64,000 nt of DNA from JAGQYH01 sp041393015 (GTDB lineage Bacteria; Bacteroidota; Bacteroidia; Chitinophagales; JADIYW01): assembly GCA_041393015.1 (NCBI GenBank), contig JAWKKV010000005.1, positions 186,001 to 250,000 of the forward strand, read 5' to 3'. Of this stretch, positions 56,169 through 64,000 are shown piece by piece; the stretch's first letter is position 1, and each line of letters begins with the position of its first letter. A program made the position numbers and the translations under genes. The notes under the pieces were generated by a model, which saw only the letters and a program-made list of their open reading frames with translations, searched no databases and was not told the origin of the DNA.

Positions 56169-56224
56169 AAGACTTTAGAGACAAGACGTAAGACGTAAGA
56201 TATTAGATCAAAATGTTAGTTTAA

Positions 56225-56290
56225 ATGTCCCTTTAGGGACATAATATTGGAAGCCATACAATAGCGAAAGACTTGTGCCTTTAGGTACAA
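56225..56290. repeat. REP-like pair of hairpins
   Basis: A perfect 7-bp hairpin atgtccc-ttta-gggacat (56225-56242) and a similar one ttgtgcc-ttta-ggtacaa with a G-U pair (56273-56290), 30 bp apart. It matches a common Bacteroidota intergenic repeat design. No transposase (RAYT) is in the window. Confidence 0.55.
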
Positions 56291-56319
56291 CATATTTAAT
56301 AATTCTATTTAAGCAGTAC

Positions 56320-56745
56320 TTACGGCCATTGACAAACAATGCCACCCATAATGGTAAAGCTTACCATCCAATAACCGGCATTAATAGCCAAATACTTAAA
56401 ACTTCGCTGTTCATATAACCCATTAGTAACAATCATTGGAATGCCAATTAAACTACCTAAGAATGCGCCATGAAAAGCACCATGTTTAAAGGTTTGAAAT
56501 TCAGGAGTTCCATGCGGCATATTAGGTCCACCGCCATAATTTACGATTGTATAAAGAAAGAATGCTGCCAAAATAGCCAATACAAAGGTAACGCCTATAA
56601 TCAATGGCATTTTAGTTGGCTTTGATTTTTTATTTACATCTCCCAGTTGTAGTTTCCATGCTTTTCCAAACACCTTTGGATGATACCAAATAAAGCCAAT
56701 GATTAAAGTCGCAACGGCTGCTGCAATAATGGAAACAAAATTCAT
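56320..56745 (-). CDS. DUF1761-domain membrane protein
   Basis: 141 residues with four membrane helices and the DUF1761 pattern (AAAVATLIIGFIWYHPKVFGKAW). Function unknown. It ends in the spacer that holds the REP-like pair. Confidence 0.88.
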   Translation of the reverse strand: MNFVSIIAAAVATLIIGFIWYHPKVFGKAWKLQLGDVNKKSKPTKMPLIIGVTFVLAILAAFFLYTIVNYGGGPNMPHGTPEFQTFKHGAFHGAFLGSLIGIPMIVTNGLYEQRSFKYLAINAGYWMVSFTIMGGIVCQWP

Positions 56746-56866
56746 CTTGGTGATGTTTGATTAGAATAAAGATAGGAGAATAAAGTTGAGAATTTTCAAT
56801 TGACAATATTCAATGATCAAGTAAAAAAATTAAACATTAATCATTAACCACTAATCATTCTAAAAA

Positions 56867-57868
56867 TCAGTGCATCATTTTAAAAATCAACTCCTTTAAT
56901 AGTTCAAAATCTCCAATATTACCTGTATTGCCAATTCCTTTGGCTTTAGCATCTGTTAGGGCAATCTCAGAAAGTATATATTCTGTTTTGGCTAGAGAAT
57001 AATTACGGGCACCTTCTTTGTAATCTTTAAAGAAATATGGATTTACACCAATAGCCCGCATAGCATCACTGTCTGACATGCCTTTACTATGGTGCAATTG
57101 GAAAATTTTGGTAAAGTAATTAAAAATGATAGATAGTACAAATACGATTGGTCCTGCTTTGGGGTTCTTCTCAAAGTATTTAATAATCTGAATGGCTTTT
57201 AAGTAGTTTTTAGAACCTATGGCAGCCGACAACTCAAATGCATTAAAATCTTTACTGATTCCAATGTGTTTCTCGATATGATCTGCATTGATCTCCGTTT
57301 TTTCATCAATATTCAGCAACAGCTTGTTTAGCTCATTGGTGATTTTTGCCAAATCATTGCCTAAATGCTCGGTCAGTAATAAAGCCGATTTTTGATTAAT
57401 TTTCCTTTGATGACTTTTCAGAAAATCTATAATCCATTCTGGGACTTGGTAATCTTTAAGTTTCTTAGAATCTAAAACAACTGCCTTTTTCTGGATCAAT
57501 TTTCCAAAAACAGTCCTTTTATCGAGATTTTTATGCTTGTAATTAAACACTAAAACAGTACTGGCCACCGGATTTTCTAAATAGGGAAGAAAAACATCAA
57601 AGTTTTTGAAGTGCTGCGCTTCTTTCACCAATACCAATTGCCTATCTGAAAAAGCAGGATAACGCCTCGCAGCATTTACCACCTCTTGTGGATCGCTGTC
57701 TTTGCCATAAAAAACATGCTGATTGAAATCTCGCTGAGACTCTGTTAAAGCTCTTTTTTCAATCAAGCTGGTTAACTCATCAATATAAAAGCTTTCTTCT
57801 CCCGCAAAGAAATAAACCGGCGCAAACTTGCCGGCTTCAATCGCTATTTTTATTTTTTCGAAAGACAT
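56867..57868 (-). CDS. holA: DNA polymerase III delta subunit
   Basis: 333 residues, AAA+-like clamp-loader fold without a functional P-loop. FAGEESFYIDEL, VLVFNYKHKNLDKR and the HolA C-terminal helical region are visible. It loads the sliding clamp with the clamp-loader complex. It is divergent from the HSDR_N gene. Confidence 0.9.
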   Translation of the reverse strand: MSFEKIKIAIEAGKFAPVYFFAGEESFYIDELTSLIEKRALTESQRDFNQHVFYGKDSDPQEVVNAARRYPAFSDRQLVLVKEAQHFKNFDVFLPYLENPVASTVLVFNYKHKNLDKRTVFGKLIQKKAVVLDSKKLKDYQVPEWIIDFLKSHQRKINQKSALLLTEHLGNDLAKITNELNKLLLNIDEKTEINADHIEKHIGISKDFNAFELSAAIGSKNYLKAIQIIKYFEKNPKAGPIVFVLSIIFNYFTKIFQLHHSKGMSDSDAMRAIGVNPYFFKDYKEGARNYSLAKTEYILSEIALTDAKAKGIGNTGNIGDFELLKELIFKMMH

Positions 57869-57873
57869 TTATA

Positions 57874-57890
57874 TACCTTTGCCAAAACTA
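57874..57890. promoter_or_regulatory. Overlapping divergent -7 elements
   Basis: Rightward TACCTTTG (57874-57881) and leftward TAGTTTTG (57883-57890) both match TAnnTTTG and sit back to back, serving the HSDR_N gene (57921) and holA (57868). No clear TTG at -33 for either. Confidence 0.55.
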
Positions 57891-57920
57891 CTATTTTATG
57901 TCCACTAGCAGAAGTCCTTT

Positions 57921-58328
57921 ATGAAAATTGTTGAAAAAGAAGGCAAGACTTATGTTTTTGATATTATTCGAAAAAAATATTTGGTTTTCACACCAGAAGA
58001 AAAAGTACGGCAACAGATTATTGAATGGATGATTGCTGATTTACAATACCCTAAAAGCAACATTTCGGTAGAAAAATCTATATCTATCAATAACAGAGTA
58101 AAACGCTACGATATTGTTGTTTATAAAAATGCATTGCCATGGATGCTGGTAGAATGTAAAGCAGAAAGTGTAAAAATTAAGCAAGAAACTTTTGATCAAA
58201 TTGGAGCGTACAATATTCAATTGAAAGTACCTTATCTATTGGTCTCTAATGGCTCAAACAATTACATTTTGGAAATTGACTTTGAGCAACGGAAGTATAG
58301 TTATTTAAAAGAGATGCCGGGGTATTAG
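57921..58328 (+). CDS. HSDR_N-type PD-(D/E)xK domain protein
   Basis: 135 residues, soluble. YDIVVY and MLVECKAE give a PD-(D/E)xK nuclease-fold motif as in the type I restriction R-subunit N-terminal domain. This small form next to holA recurs in Bacteroidota and is not part of a restriction system in this window. Function unknown. Confidence 0.85.
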   Translation: MKIVEKEGKTYVFDIIRKKYLVFTPEEKVRQQIIEWMIADLQYPKSNISVEKSISINNRVKRYDIVVYKNALPWMLVECKAESVKIKQETFDQIGAYNIQLKVPYLLVSNGSNNYILEIDFEQRKYSYLKEMPGY

Positions 58329-58359
58329 GTTGTTCGGTTGTTCGGTTGTTCGGTTGTTC
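58328..58359. repeat. Tandem (GGTTGTTC)4
   Basis: Four perfect copies of an 8-bp unit, beginning at the stop of the HSDR_N gene. Nearby, at 58453-58495, are two copies of atcagcacatc and two of tgcatatc. Typical slippage-prone intergenic words. Confidence 0.85.
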
Positions 58360-58499
58360 GGTTAGGGGCAAAATAATTTAAACCAATAAAGCTTGTAATA
58401 TAGAAACTCCATTTTCCAACTTCTGATATCCGATTTCCAATTCCCAACAAAAATCAGCACATCAAAAAATCAGCACATCTGCATATCTGCATATCATTT

Positions 58500-60275
58500 T
58501 CATCTAACTAACGTCAAATTTCCTTTCTTCAACACACTGGCCCCTCCTAAACAATACAGTCGAATCATATAACCATAAGTATCGGCCGGCAAGTCTTTCC
58601 CATCCAATCGTCCATCCCAACCGGTAGCGATGTCAGTGCCTTCAAATACTAAGTTGCCCCATCTATCGTAGATTTCCATTTCCATTTCGCTGATTAATGT
58701 GCTCTTAGGTCGAAACAAATCGTTTAAACCATCATTATTCGGACTGAATGCATTGGGAATAAACACTTCTCCAATTTCGCATTCTTCAATAATCGGAAAA
58801 TACAACTGCTTAGTAGTTTGATCGCAACAACCATTTTCGGCATAAATAAATAGTGTGACATCAAAAGTATCTTGTTGTTCGTAATAATGTAAAGGGTTTT
58901 GCTCCATGCCATTTTCACCATCACCAAATTGCCAACTCCAACTCACAATGGGTTCACTGGCATCGGAGTTATCATCGAATTGTACCGGAATTTCGTTGTT
59001 GTTTAACGCGCCCACTTCGTAATCAAAGTCGGCACCTATCATGGCTCTTTCAATTTTAACTGTTTTAATTAATGTATCGGCACAAACCTGTCCTGCGCCT
59101 ACTACTTGCATCACTTGATAAGTACCATTACTCGGAAACGTATGAAATGGGTTTTGTTCTGTTGAAGTGCTGCCATCTCCAAAACTCCAAAAATAATCGG
59201 CATCTTCATCATCAGTAGAAGTAAATTGTTTAGAAGTAGTGGTATCGCAAAGCAATAATACTGTTTCACTAATAGTATCAATTTTCGGAACACCTTCAAA
59301 CTCAAATCCCGCCTCAAAGAATTTTCCGCAATCCACAATATTAAACTGAAAGTCTCTTCTATGTTCTGCTAAAAAAACACCATCGCGATATTCTTCCACA
59401 CAAATGGCCACCACAAATCTACCAATAGTACTTGGTATAGCGGTTAACAACCCTGTTTGAGGATCAATGGCCATCGGCGTTCCTCCCATCACATTATCTA
59501 ATCCATATGGTGGAATCCACAATACTTCTTGAAATGGTGGCGCTTGGAGAACTGGATCGCCAAAAACATCATTAGGATCAAAAGAATTTCCAAAACCACC
59601 CGTAAATGGTGTGCAAATTTTATACACCAAAGAATCACCATCTGGATCGGTAGCCGAATGATCAAAAACTAATGGCTCATTGACACAAATAGCTAGTGGT
59701 GGAAATTTGTTAAATTCCGGATTGCCATTTTCTAACGTCACTTCTGAAATATACGCCGGATAGTTCGCTCCTGTTAAGCTAGCATCTGTCGTATCTCCAT
59801 CATAAGCACTCACACTTTCAATATTTAAAATATCATTGTTTCTACAGCAACGCATATAAGAAAACTTATAGCCTGGTTTTACTCCCGGAATGTAAATAAC
59901 AGCTTCATAAGCAATTACTTCTGTTATTACTCTCGGTGGCTCAACAAAACAAGGATCATCAATGACGGGCACCAAAACAAAATTGGGCGGTCTGTTGACA
60001 AATCTTGTATAGAGATAATTGTCGTTTTCGTCGTAAACATATATTCTTAGCGGATCATCAAATGTTGCGCCCGGATTGGCATTGATTTGATCTCGATACA
60101 CTTTAATTTTTACGAAAAATGAATCGTTTCCTAAGTATTCATAATTGAACTCTCCCCCTACAATATGGCTGGCTTTTGCATCCGAAATATTGATGAGTAT
60201 TAAAAATATAGGCAAGATTAAAAAGAGACATCTTTTTAAATGCTTTAATTCTATCCTTATTGATTGTCTCTTCAT
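58500..60275 (-). CDS. Exported PKD-domain protein with gliding-motility-type (CHU_C) C-terminus
   Basis: 591 residues. A signal peptide, an N-terminal beta domain beginning HIVGGEFNYEYLG, two PKD domains (FWSFGDGSTST and WSWQFGDGENG), and a C-terminal CHU_C/T9SS type B domain with IFIPNAFSPNNDGLNDLF and RWGNLVFEG. Secreted and attached to the surface by T9SS. Its stop-proximal paralogue is the partial gene at 62056. Begins 2 bp after the PorP-OmpA gene. Confidence 0.88.
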   Translation of the reverse strand: MKRQSIRIELKHLKRCLFLILPIFLILINISDAKASHIVGGEFNYEYLGNDSFFVKIKVYRDQINANPGATFDDPLRIYVYDENDNYLYTRFVNRPPNFVLVPVIDDPCFVEPPRVITEVIAYEAVIYIPGVKPGYKFSYMRCCRNNDILNIESVSAYDGDTTDASLTGANYPAYISEVTLENGNPEFNKFPPLAICVNEPLVFDHSATDPDGDSLVYKICTPFTGGFGNSFDPNDVFGDPVLQAPPFQEVLWIPPYGLDNVMGGTPMAIDPQTGLLTAIPSTIGRFVVAICVEEYRDGVFLAEHRRDFQFNIVDCGKFFEAGFEFEGVPKIDTISETVLLLCDTTTSKQFTSTDDEDADYFWSFGDGSTSTEQNPFHTFPSNGTYQVMQVVGAGQVCADTLIKTVKIERAMIGADFDYEVGALNNNEIPVQFDDNSDASEPIVSWSWQFGDGENGMEQNPLHYYEQQDTFDVTLFIYAENGCCDQTTKQLYFPIIEECEIGEVFIPNAFSPNNDGLNDLFRPKSTLISEMEMEIYDRWGNLVFEGTDIATGWDGRLDGKDLPADTYGYMIRLYCLGGASVLKKGNLTLVR

Positions 60276-60277
60276 GG

Positions 60278-61969
60278 CTATTCTACTATTACTTTTTCAA
60301 TTTCTACTCTTCTTTCAAAGGCAGCTTTATCGCTATAAATTGATTGCTTCTTATTTTTACTATCGTCGCTTACTGCTGCATCCGATTTTGTTTCTCCGTA
60401 GAAAACTTCTGTAACTTTCAACTGACCATTCTTAATATACGGATCTAAATCTTCTCTGAAACTTACTTGATTAATAAATGACTGCACTCTTCGTTTTGAC
60501 AAGTTTAAATTGTAGTCAGAATTAGCCAGTGGAGACGTATGACCTTTCACGACCAATGTTACCGTCTTTCCTTCTTTTAATAACTTAGAAATTTCCGATA
60601 TCAATTGATTGTATTTATTCCATTCTTTAATCACATGATTATCAATAAAATCTTGCATATTGCCTTCGTTGCCACCCAATCTATAATACTCTACACTTAG
60701 CTCTATGTATTTTCTATAAATCTCGCCATAAGGTGTTTTCGTCGTTGGGCTTAAAGAATTTGGATTAGGATAATCATTCGGGAAGTACAATTGAATGTTG
60801 GTGCCTGCATTAATCTCATCAATCCTTGATACTTTTGGTGTTTCGATTACCGTTTCTACTTTATCTACTGTTTCTTCGATTTCTTCTGTTACTTCCGTTT
60901 CATCCACCTCAACAACAACTTCTTCCTCCACTTGCTCTTCTATTTCTTCCACAAATTCTGTGGTGTCTTCCGCCAATAAAGTATCAATTTCAATCTCTAC
61001 TATTTTCTCTGTTTTCTTACGTTCAAATTCATATTTCAACAAAATTTCGCCTGCACCAATTGAGTTGGTGGCATCGTTGAAAGCGGATGTATTGATATCG
61101 TAATTTACGCCGATTTTAAAGTCATTTACTTCATAAGCAAAATACATCTTAGCGGCATCTTTCACTCTGTAGCCTCCACCAAAACTAAACGCCATATTCT
61201 TATTCTTTAAATACTTCTTGGCAAATACTAATGGTAGAATATTATTCAAATTTTCTTGCCGCTGATATTGTAAAACCGGATTGATTGACCAACCGTTTTG
61301 ACCAACAAAGACTTCTGATTTTGCGTACACGTTAAACCTAGTTGGACGATTATCGATTGCATTTTCAATAAATGACAAATTAGGTTCATGGAAATTATAC
61401 ATGGAAAAACCTGTTTCAATGATATGATTCTTATCTCCAATTTTAGAGGATAAATGAAGTCCAAAACCAAGATCAGGCGCAGTGGCTGTTCCATTTAATG
61501 CCTCACCACTTGGATTGTTAACGCCAACGCCATCAAATTGCGATTCAAAAACCAAACCATCAGAATCTATAAATCGATGCAACATCCCAATTTGAAATCC
61601 AACGGATAAACCAATTCGCTCCTCCTTGAAAAATCTTGTATAACTTGGCGACACACTTACTTTTATTGTACTTAACTTACCATCTCCCGCTCTATCGTAT
61701 AACAATTGTAAACCTGCCCCTAACAATTGATTTTCCCCTGCATTGATTTTTCTATCATAAGAAACAAATGCTGAAGAATAAGGAACAGGAACAGAACGCC
61801 ATTGGTCTCTATACTGCAAAACCAGTCTATTCGCTTTTTTCCCTAAACCACTTTGCGCCGGATTAAGATAAATATCGTTATCGAATTGTTGAGAGAAATG
61901 AACGTCTTGTGCTTTCACAAAAACAATAGCAGTTATTAAGCATATAAATACTGCGAATATCTTTTTCAA
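60278..61969 (-). CDS. PorP/SprF membrane protein fused to OmpA-like domain
   Basis: 563 residues. Signal peptide, then the PorP/SprF pattern HFSQQFDNDIYLNPAQSGL and a beta barrel to about residue 310, a linker very rich in Glu and Val (about residues 320-380), and a C-terminal OmpA-like peptidoglycan-binding domain (VVKGHTSPLANSDYNLNLSKRRVQSFI). PorP/SprF works with CHU_C-type substrates in T9SS. The OmpA domain would tie the barrel to the cell wall. The fusion is uncommon in my experience. Cotranscribed with the 58500 gene. Confidence 0.88.
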   Translation of the reverse strand: MKKIFAVFICLITAIVFVKAQDVHFSQQFDNDIYLNPAQSGLGKKANRLVLQYRDQWRSVPVPYSSAFVSYDRKINAGENQLLGAGLQLLYDRAGDGKLSTIKVSVSPSYTRFFKEERIGLSVGFQIGMLHRFIDSDGLVFESQFDGVGVNNPSGEALNGTATAPDLGFGLHLSSKIGDKNHIIETGFSMYNFHEPNLSFIENAIDNRPTRFNVYAKSEVFVGQNGWSINPVLQYQRQENLNNILPLVFAKKYLKNKNMAFSFGGGYRVKDAAKMYFAYEVNDFKIGVNYDINTSAFNDATNSIGAGEILLKYEFERKKTEKIVEIEIDTLLAEDTTEFVEEIEEQVEEEVVVEVDETEVTEEIEETVDKVETVIETPKVSRIDEINAGTNIQLYFPNDYPNPNSLSPTTKTPYGEIYRKYIELSVEYYRLGGNEGNMQDFIDNHVIKEWNKYNQLISEISKLLKEGKTVTLVVKGHTSPLANSDYNLNLSKRRVQSFINQVSFREDLDPYIKNGQLKVTEVFYGETKSDAAVSDDSKNKKQSIYSDKAAFERRVEIEKVIVE

Positions 61970-62055
61970 ATTGATGAGTTTAAGCGTAAATAAACGGTTG
62001 AGTTCTAATTGATAACTAATATAGAGAATAGATTTTTAATCTATAGTGTTTAGTG

Positions 62056-64000
62056 CTATCGAATAATCGTTATGCTGCCAGATTTGACAAATCGCTGTCC
62101 TCCGAAACATACAATTTCCAGAGAATAACCATAAACATCATTGGCCAATTCCTCTCCTTTCCAAGGTATAGAAAGGTCATTTGTGCTGAAGACATCATTG
62201 CCCCATCTATCGAAAATATTTAACTGAAGAGTTTCAATGACGCTTCCTTGAATTTGAAACACATCGTTCAAGCCATCATTGTTCGGAGAAAATGCATTGG
62301 GAATAAAAATGTTAGGTTCGTCGCAAATCTCTTCAATCACCGTTACGGTTACTGTATCCGTATTTAAACAACCATTTTCATCAACTACCTGAACGATAAA
62401 CGTACTAGTTGCTTCTACCCGTGCAGATGCGTTACGATTATTAGAGTTGTTGACCAATTCTTCCGGAAACCAATTGTATTGATAATTTGGATTATTGGTG
62501 GCTGTCAATTCAATCGTTTGCGTATTGATTACTGTTGAAGGAGTAGCAACGGCTTCCACAAAAGGCAATTCATTTACTGAAATCTCAATGGGTTTTATTT
62601 TTTCACATCCTGAACTATTCTCAACTAGCAACAAAATTACAGTTGAAGTTTGAGGTGATATATTTAACTGCGGATTGCTTGTAATAAGCGTGTCTTCAAC
62701 AAAAATCCATCGATAAGTTAAAGCATTATCGTTAGAAGTCACTTCGGCATTGAGCATAAGTTCCTCTCCTACACATATAGTTTCATCCTCAATGTCAATA
62801 AAAATTCCTTCCTGTTGAATAAAGATTGAATCGGTAGTAAAACAATACTCATGGCTCGCCTTTATATAATACCATTTTTCTCTTTCTTCTTGTAGAATAG
62901 TAAATTCTGATGACTGTGAAATATTGTCTGTAAAGTTGTTATTGTTTGACCATGTTACTTGATCTGAATTGGTAAGATTTGTAGACAATACAACCAATGA
63001 ATCGCATTGAATTGAATCACTTACATTTTCAACTGTTGGAACAGGATAATCGGTCAGAACAGTAATTTCCGCAGACTGAATACAAGTGTCACCAGAAGCT
63101 CTAACCGTAAAGATTTGAACCGTATAAGTTGTATTTACTATCGGAAATGCAGTTGGATTTTGAAGTGTTGCATCATCTAAACCAATACTAGGACTCCAAA
63201 AATAAGTATGCTCTCCTTCAATTTCCAAATCCAATTGAACAGAATCTGACAAGCATAAAGCGATAGTATCCGATAATGTAAACTCATCAATTGATTCAAT
63301 AGTAATGGTAGTATCCAGTTTAGATTTACAACCATTAAAGGCAACTACATTTAAACTTACATTATACAAACCATCTTGTTCAAAAAAGTGAATTGGATTA
63401 GGCGCTGTAGACATTTGACCATCACCAAAATTCCAATTCCATGTTTGTATTTGATCCGATTCTATGGTTAAATCTGTAAACTGAAGACCAAATGCAGGAT
63501 CGTAACATTCCGGTTGACCACTATCAAAATTGGCGGCTACTTCTTGATATTGTAGATTAATCAATTGACGAAAAGTATCGGCACATTGATCACCGGGCTG
63601 TGCAATTAGAGTTACCCAATACAAACCTGTGTCTGGAAAAATATGCAGTGGATTAGTTTGAAAATCAATAGGACTTCCATCGCCAAAATTCCAAGCTATT
63701 TCCGTTCCGCCAGTGGTTAAATTTTGAAATTGAACAGACAAATCAACATCACAAAGCAAAGTGTAATTAAATAAAGTATCGTTTATTATTGTTTGAAGGG
63801 TATCGGTAATGGGTTCATCTACAATCTCATAATCGCCATCATAAACTTTGGCACAATCGGCAATATTGAATTGAAAATCTCTTTTATTCTCTGACAATAA
63901 AACACCATTTCTAAACTCTTGCACACAAACACCCACTACAAACTGTCCAATCATGTTGGGCGCACTACCCGTTAACAATCCGGTAGTTGGATCAATATTT
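62056..64000 (-). CDS. Exported PKD/CHU_C protein, N-terminus outside the window
   Basis: At least 648 residues; the frame is open to the right edge. Two PKD-like domains with WNFGDGSP and WNWNFGDGQMS, further beta-sandwich repeats and a CHU_C C-terminus (IFIPNAFSPNNDGLNDVFQ, RWGNDVFST). The part at the edge (DPTTGLLTGSAPNMIGQFVV) matches the 58500 gene, so the two are paralogues. Transcribed with the PorP-OmpA gene in the same direction. Confidence 0.88.
   Translation of the reverse strand, partial: NIDPTTGLLTGSAPNMIGQFVVGVCVQEFRNGVLLSENKRDFQFNIADCAKVYDGDYEIVDEPITDTLQTIINDTLFNYTLLCDVDLSVQFQNLTTGGTEIAWNFGDGSPIDFQTNPLHIFPDTGLYWVTLIAQPGDQCADTFRQLINLQYQEVAANFDSGQPECYDPAFGLQFTDLTIESDQIQTWNWNFGDGQMSTAPNPIHFFEQDGLYNVSLNVVAFNGCKSKLDTTITIESIDEFTLSDTIALCLSDSVQLDLEIEGEHTYFWSPSIGLDDATLQNPTAFPIVNTTYTVQIFTVRASGDTCIQSAEITVLTDYPVPTVENVSDSIQCDSLVVLSTNLTNSDQVTWSNNNNFTDNISQSSEFTILQEEREKWYYIKASHEYCFTTDSIFIQQEGIFIDIEDETICVGEELMLNAEVTSNDNALTYRWIFVEDTLITSNPQLNISPQTSTVILLLVENSSGCEKIKPIEISVNELPFVEAVATPSTVINTQTIELTATNNPNYQYNWFPEELVNNSNNRNASARVEATSTFIVQVVDENGCLNTDTVTVTVIEEICDEPNIFIPNAFSPNNDGLNDVFQIQGSVIETLQLNIFDRWGNDVFSTNDLSIPWKGEELANDVYGYSLEIVCFGGQRFVKSGSITIIR

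Noticed and set aside
57921..58328. Restriction-modification system
   Set aside because: The HSDR_N-type protein stands alone beside holA with no methylase or specificity subunit.
60795..61103. Ser/Thr-rich rightward open frames
   Set aside because: They are the antisense of the Glu/Val-rich linker in the PorP-OmpA gene; low-complexity shadow.
1..64000. CRISPR array, tRNA or rRNA genes
   Set aside because: No regularly spaced repeats and no T-loop GTTCRANYC cloverleaf outside coding sequence; a GTTCGAATC near 42488 lies inside the esterase gene.

Overview
The window comes from an AT-rich member of the Bacteroidota. Evidence: C-terminal type IX secretion (T9SS) sorting domains, gliding-motility-type (CHU_C) C-terminal domains, a PorP/SprF protein, a PspC/GIN plus PadR pair, a carboxypeptidase-like domain on a TonB-dependent receptor, and TAnnTTTG -7 promoter elements close to start codons with few Shine-Dalgarno sites. 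The repeated PKD/CHU_C plus PorP layout recalls Saprospiria or Chitinophagia, but I cannot fix the genus. I saw no rRNA, tRNA, CRISPR array, phage or complete insertion sequence.

Layout. 1-6 kb: fluoride channel crcB, then a rightward operon of a membrane-anchored redoxin, a VWA protein, a variant AAA+ ATPase and an unknown protein, then a beta-lactamase-family lipoprotein. 6-10.5 kb: PspC/GIN and PadR, a two-gene operon of small secreted proteins, and about 770 bp of non-coding DNA rich in palindromes. 10.5-21.6 kb: pruA, mtaB, sugar-nucleotide and polysaccharide genes, VWA protein, methyltransferase, dcd and a two-component system. 21.6-25 kb: a decayed FG-GAP/T9SS gene and an orphan transhydrogenase subunit. 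25-36.3 kb: argB-argE-argH, comEC-like gene, cobalamin adenosyltransferase, ABC ATPase, gatC, trpS, a deoxynucleoside kinase without a canonical start codon, and an aldehyde dehydrogenase. 36.4-42.7 kb: three tandem paralogous lipoproteins, a TonB-dependent receptor, a Crp/Fnr regulator and a secreted esterase. 42.8-47.2 kb: an operon of class III aminotransferase, FGGY kinase, class II aldolase and a second aldolase-like protein that has lost metal ligands. 47.2-58.3 kb: mixed genes including ahcY, holA and a two-Kazal lipoprotein. 58.5-64 kb: a leftward T9SS block of two paralogous PKD/CHU_C proteins on either side of a PorP protein fused to an OmpA-like domain; the last gene runs off the right edge.

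Most genes are housekeeping or ordinary Bacteroidota families. The best candidates for something undescribed are the aminotransferase/kinase/two-aldolase operon with its probable pseudoenzyme, the small secreted pair in which one protein carries two plug-start-like motifs and the other resembles a TonB C-terminal domain, the PorP-OmpA fusion, and the lipoprotein trio beside the TonB receptor. Homopolymer or short-repeat events are visible in the FG-GAP gene and possibly in a micropeptide near 10.2 kb; sequencing error must be excluded there before drawing biology from them.
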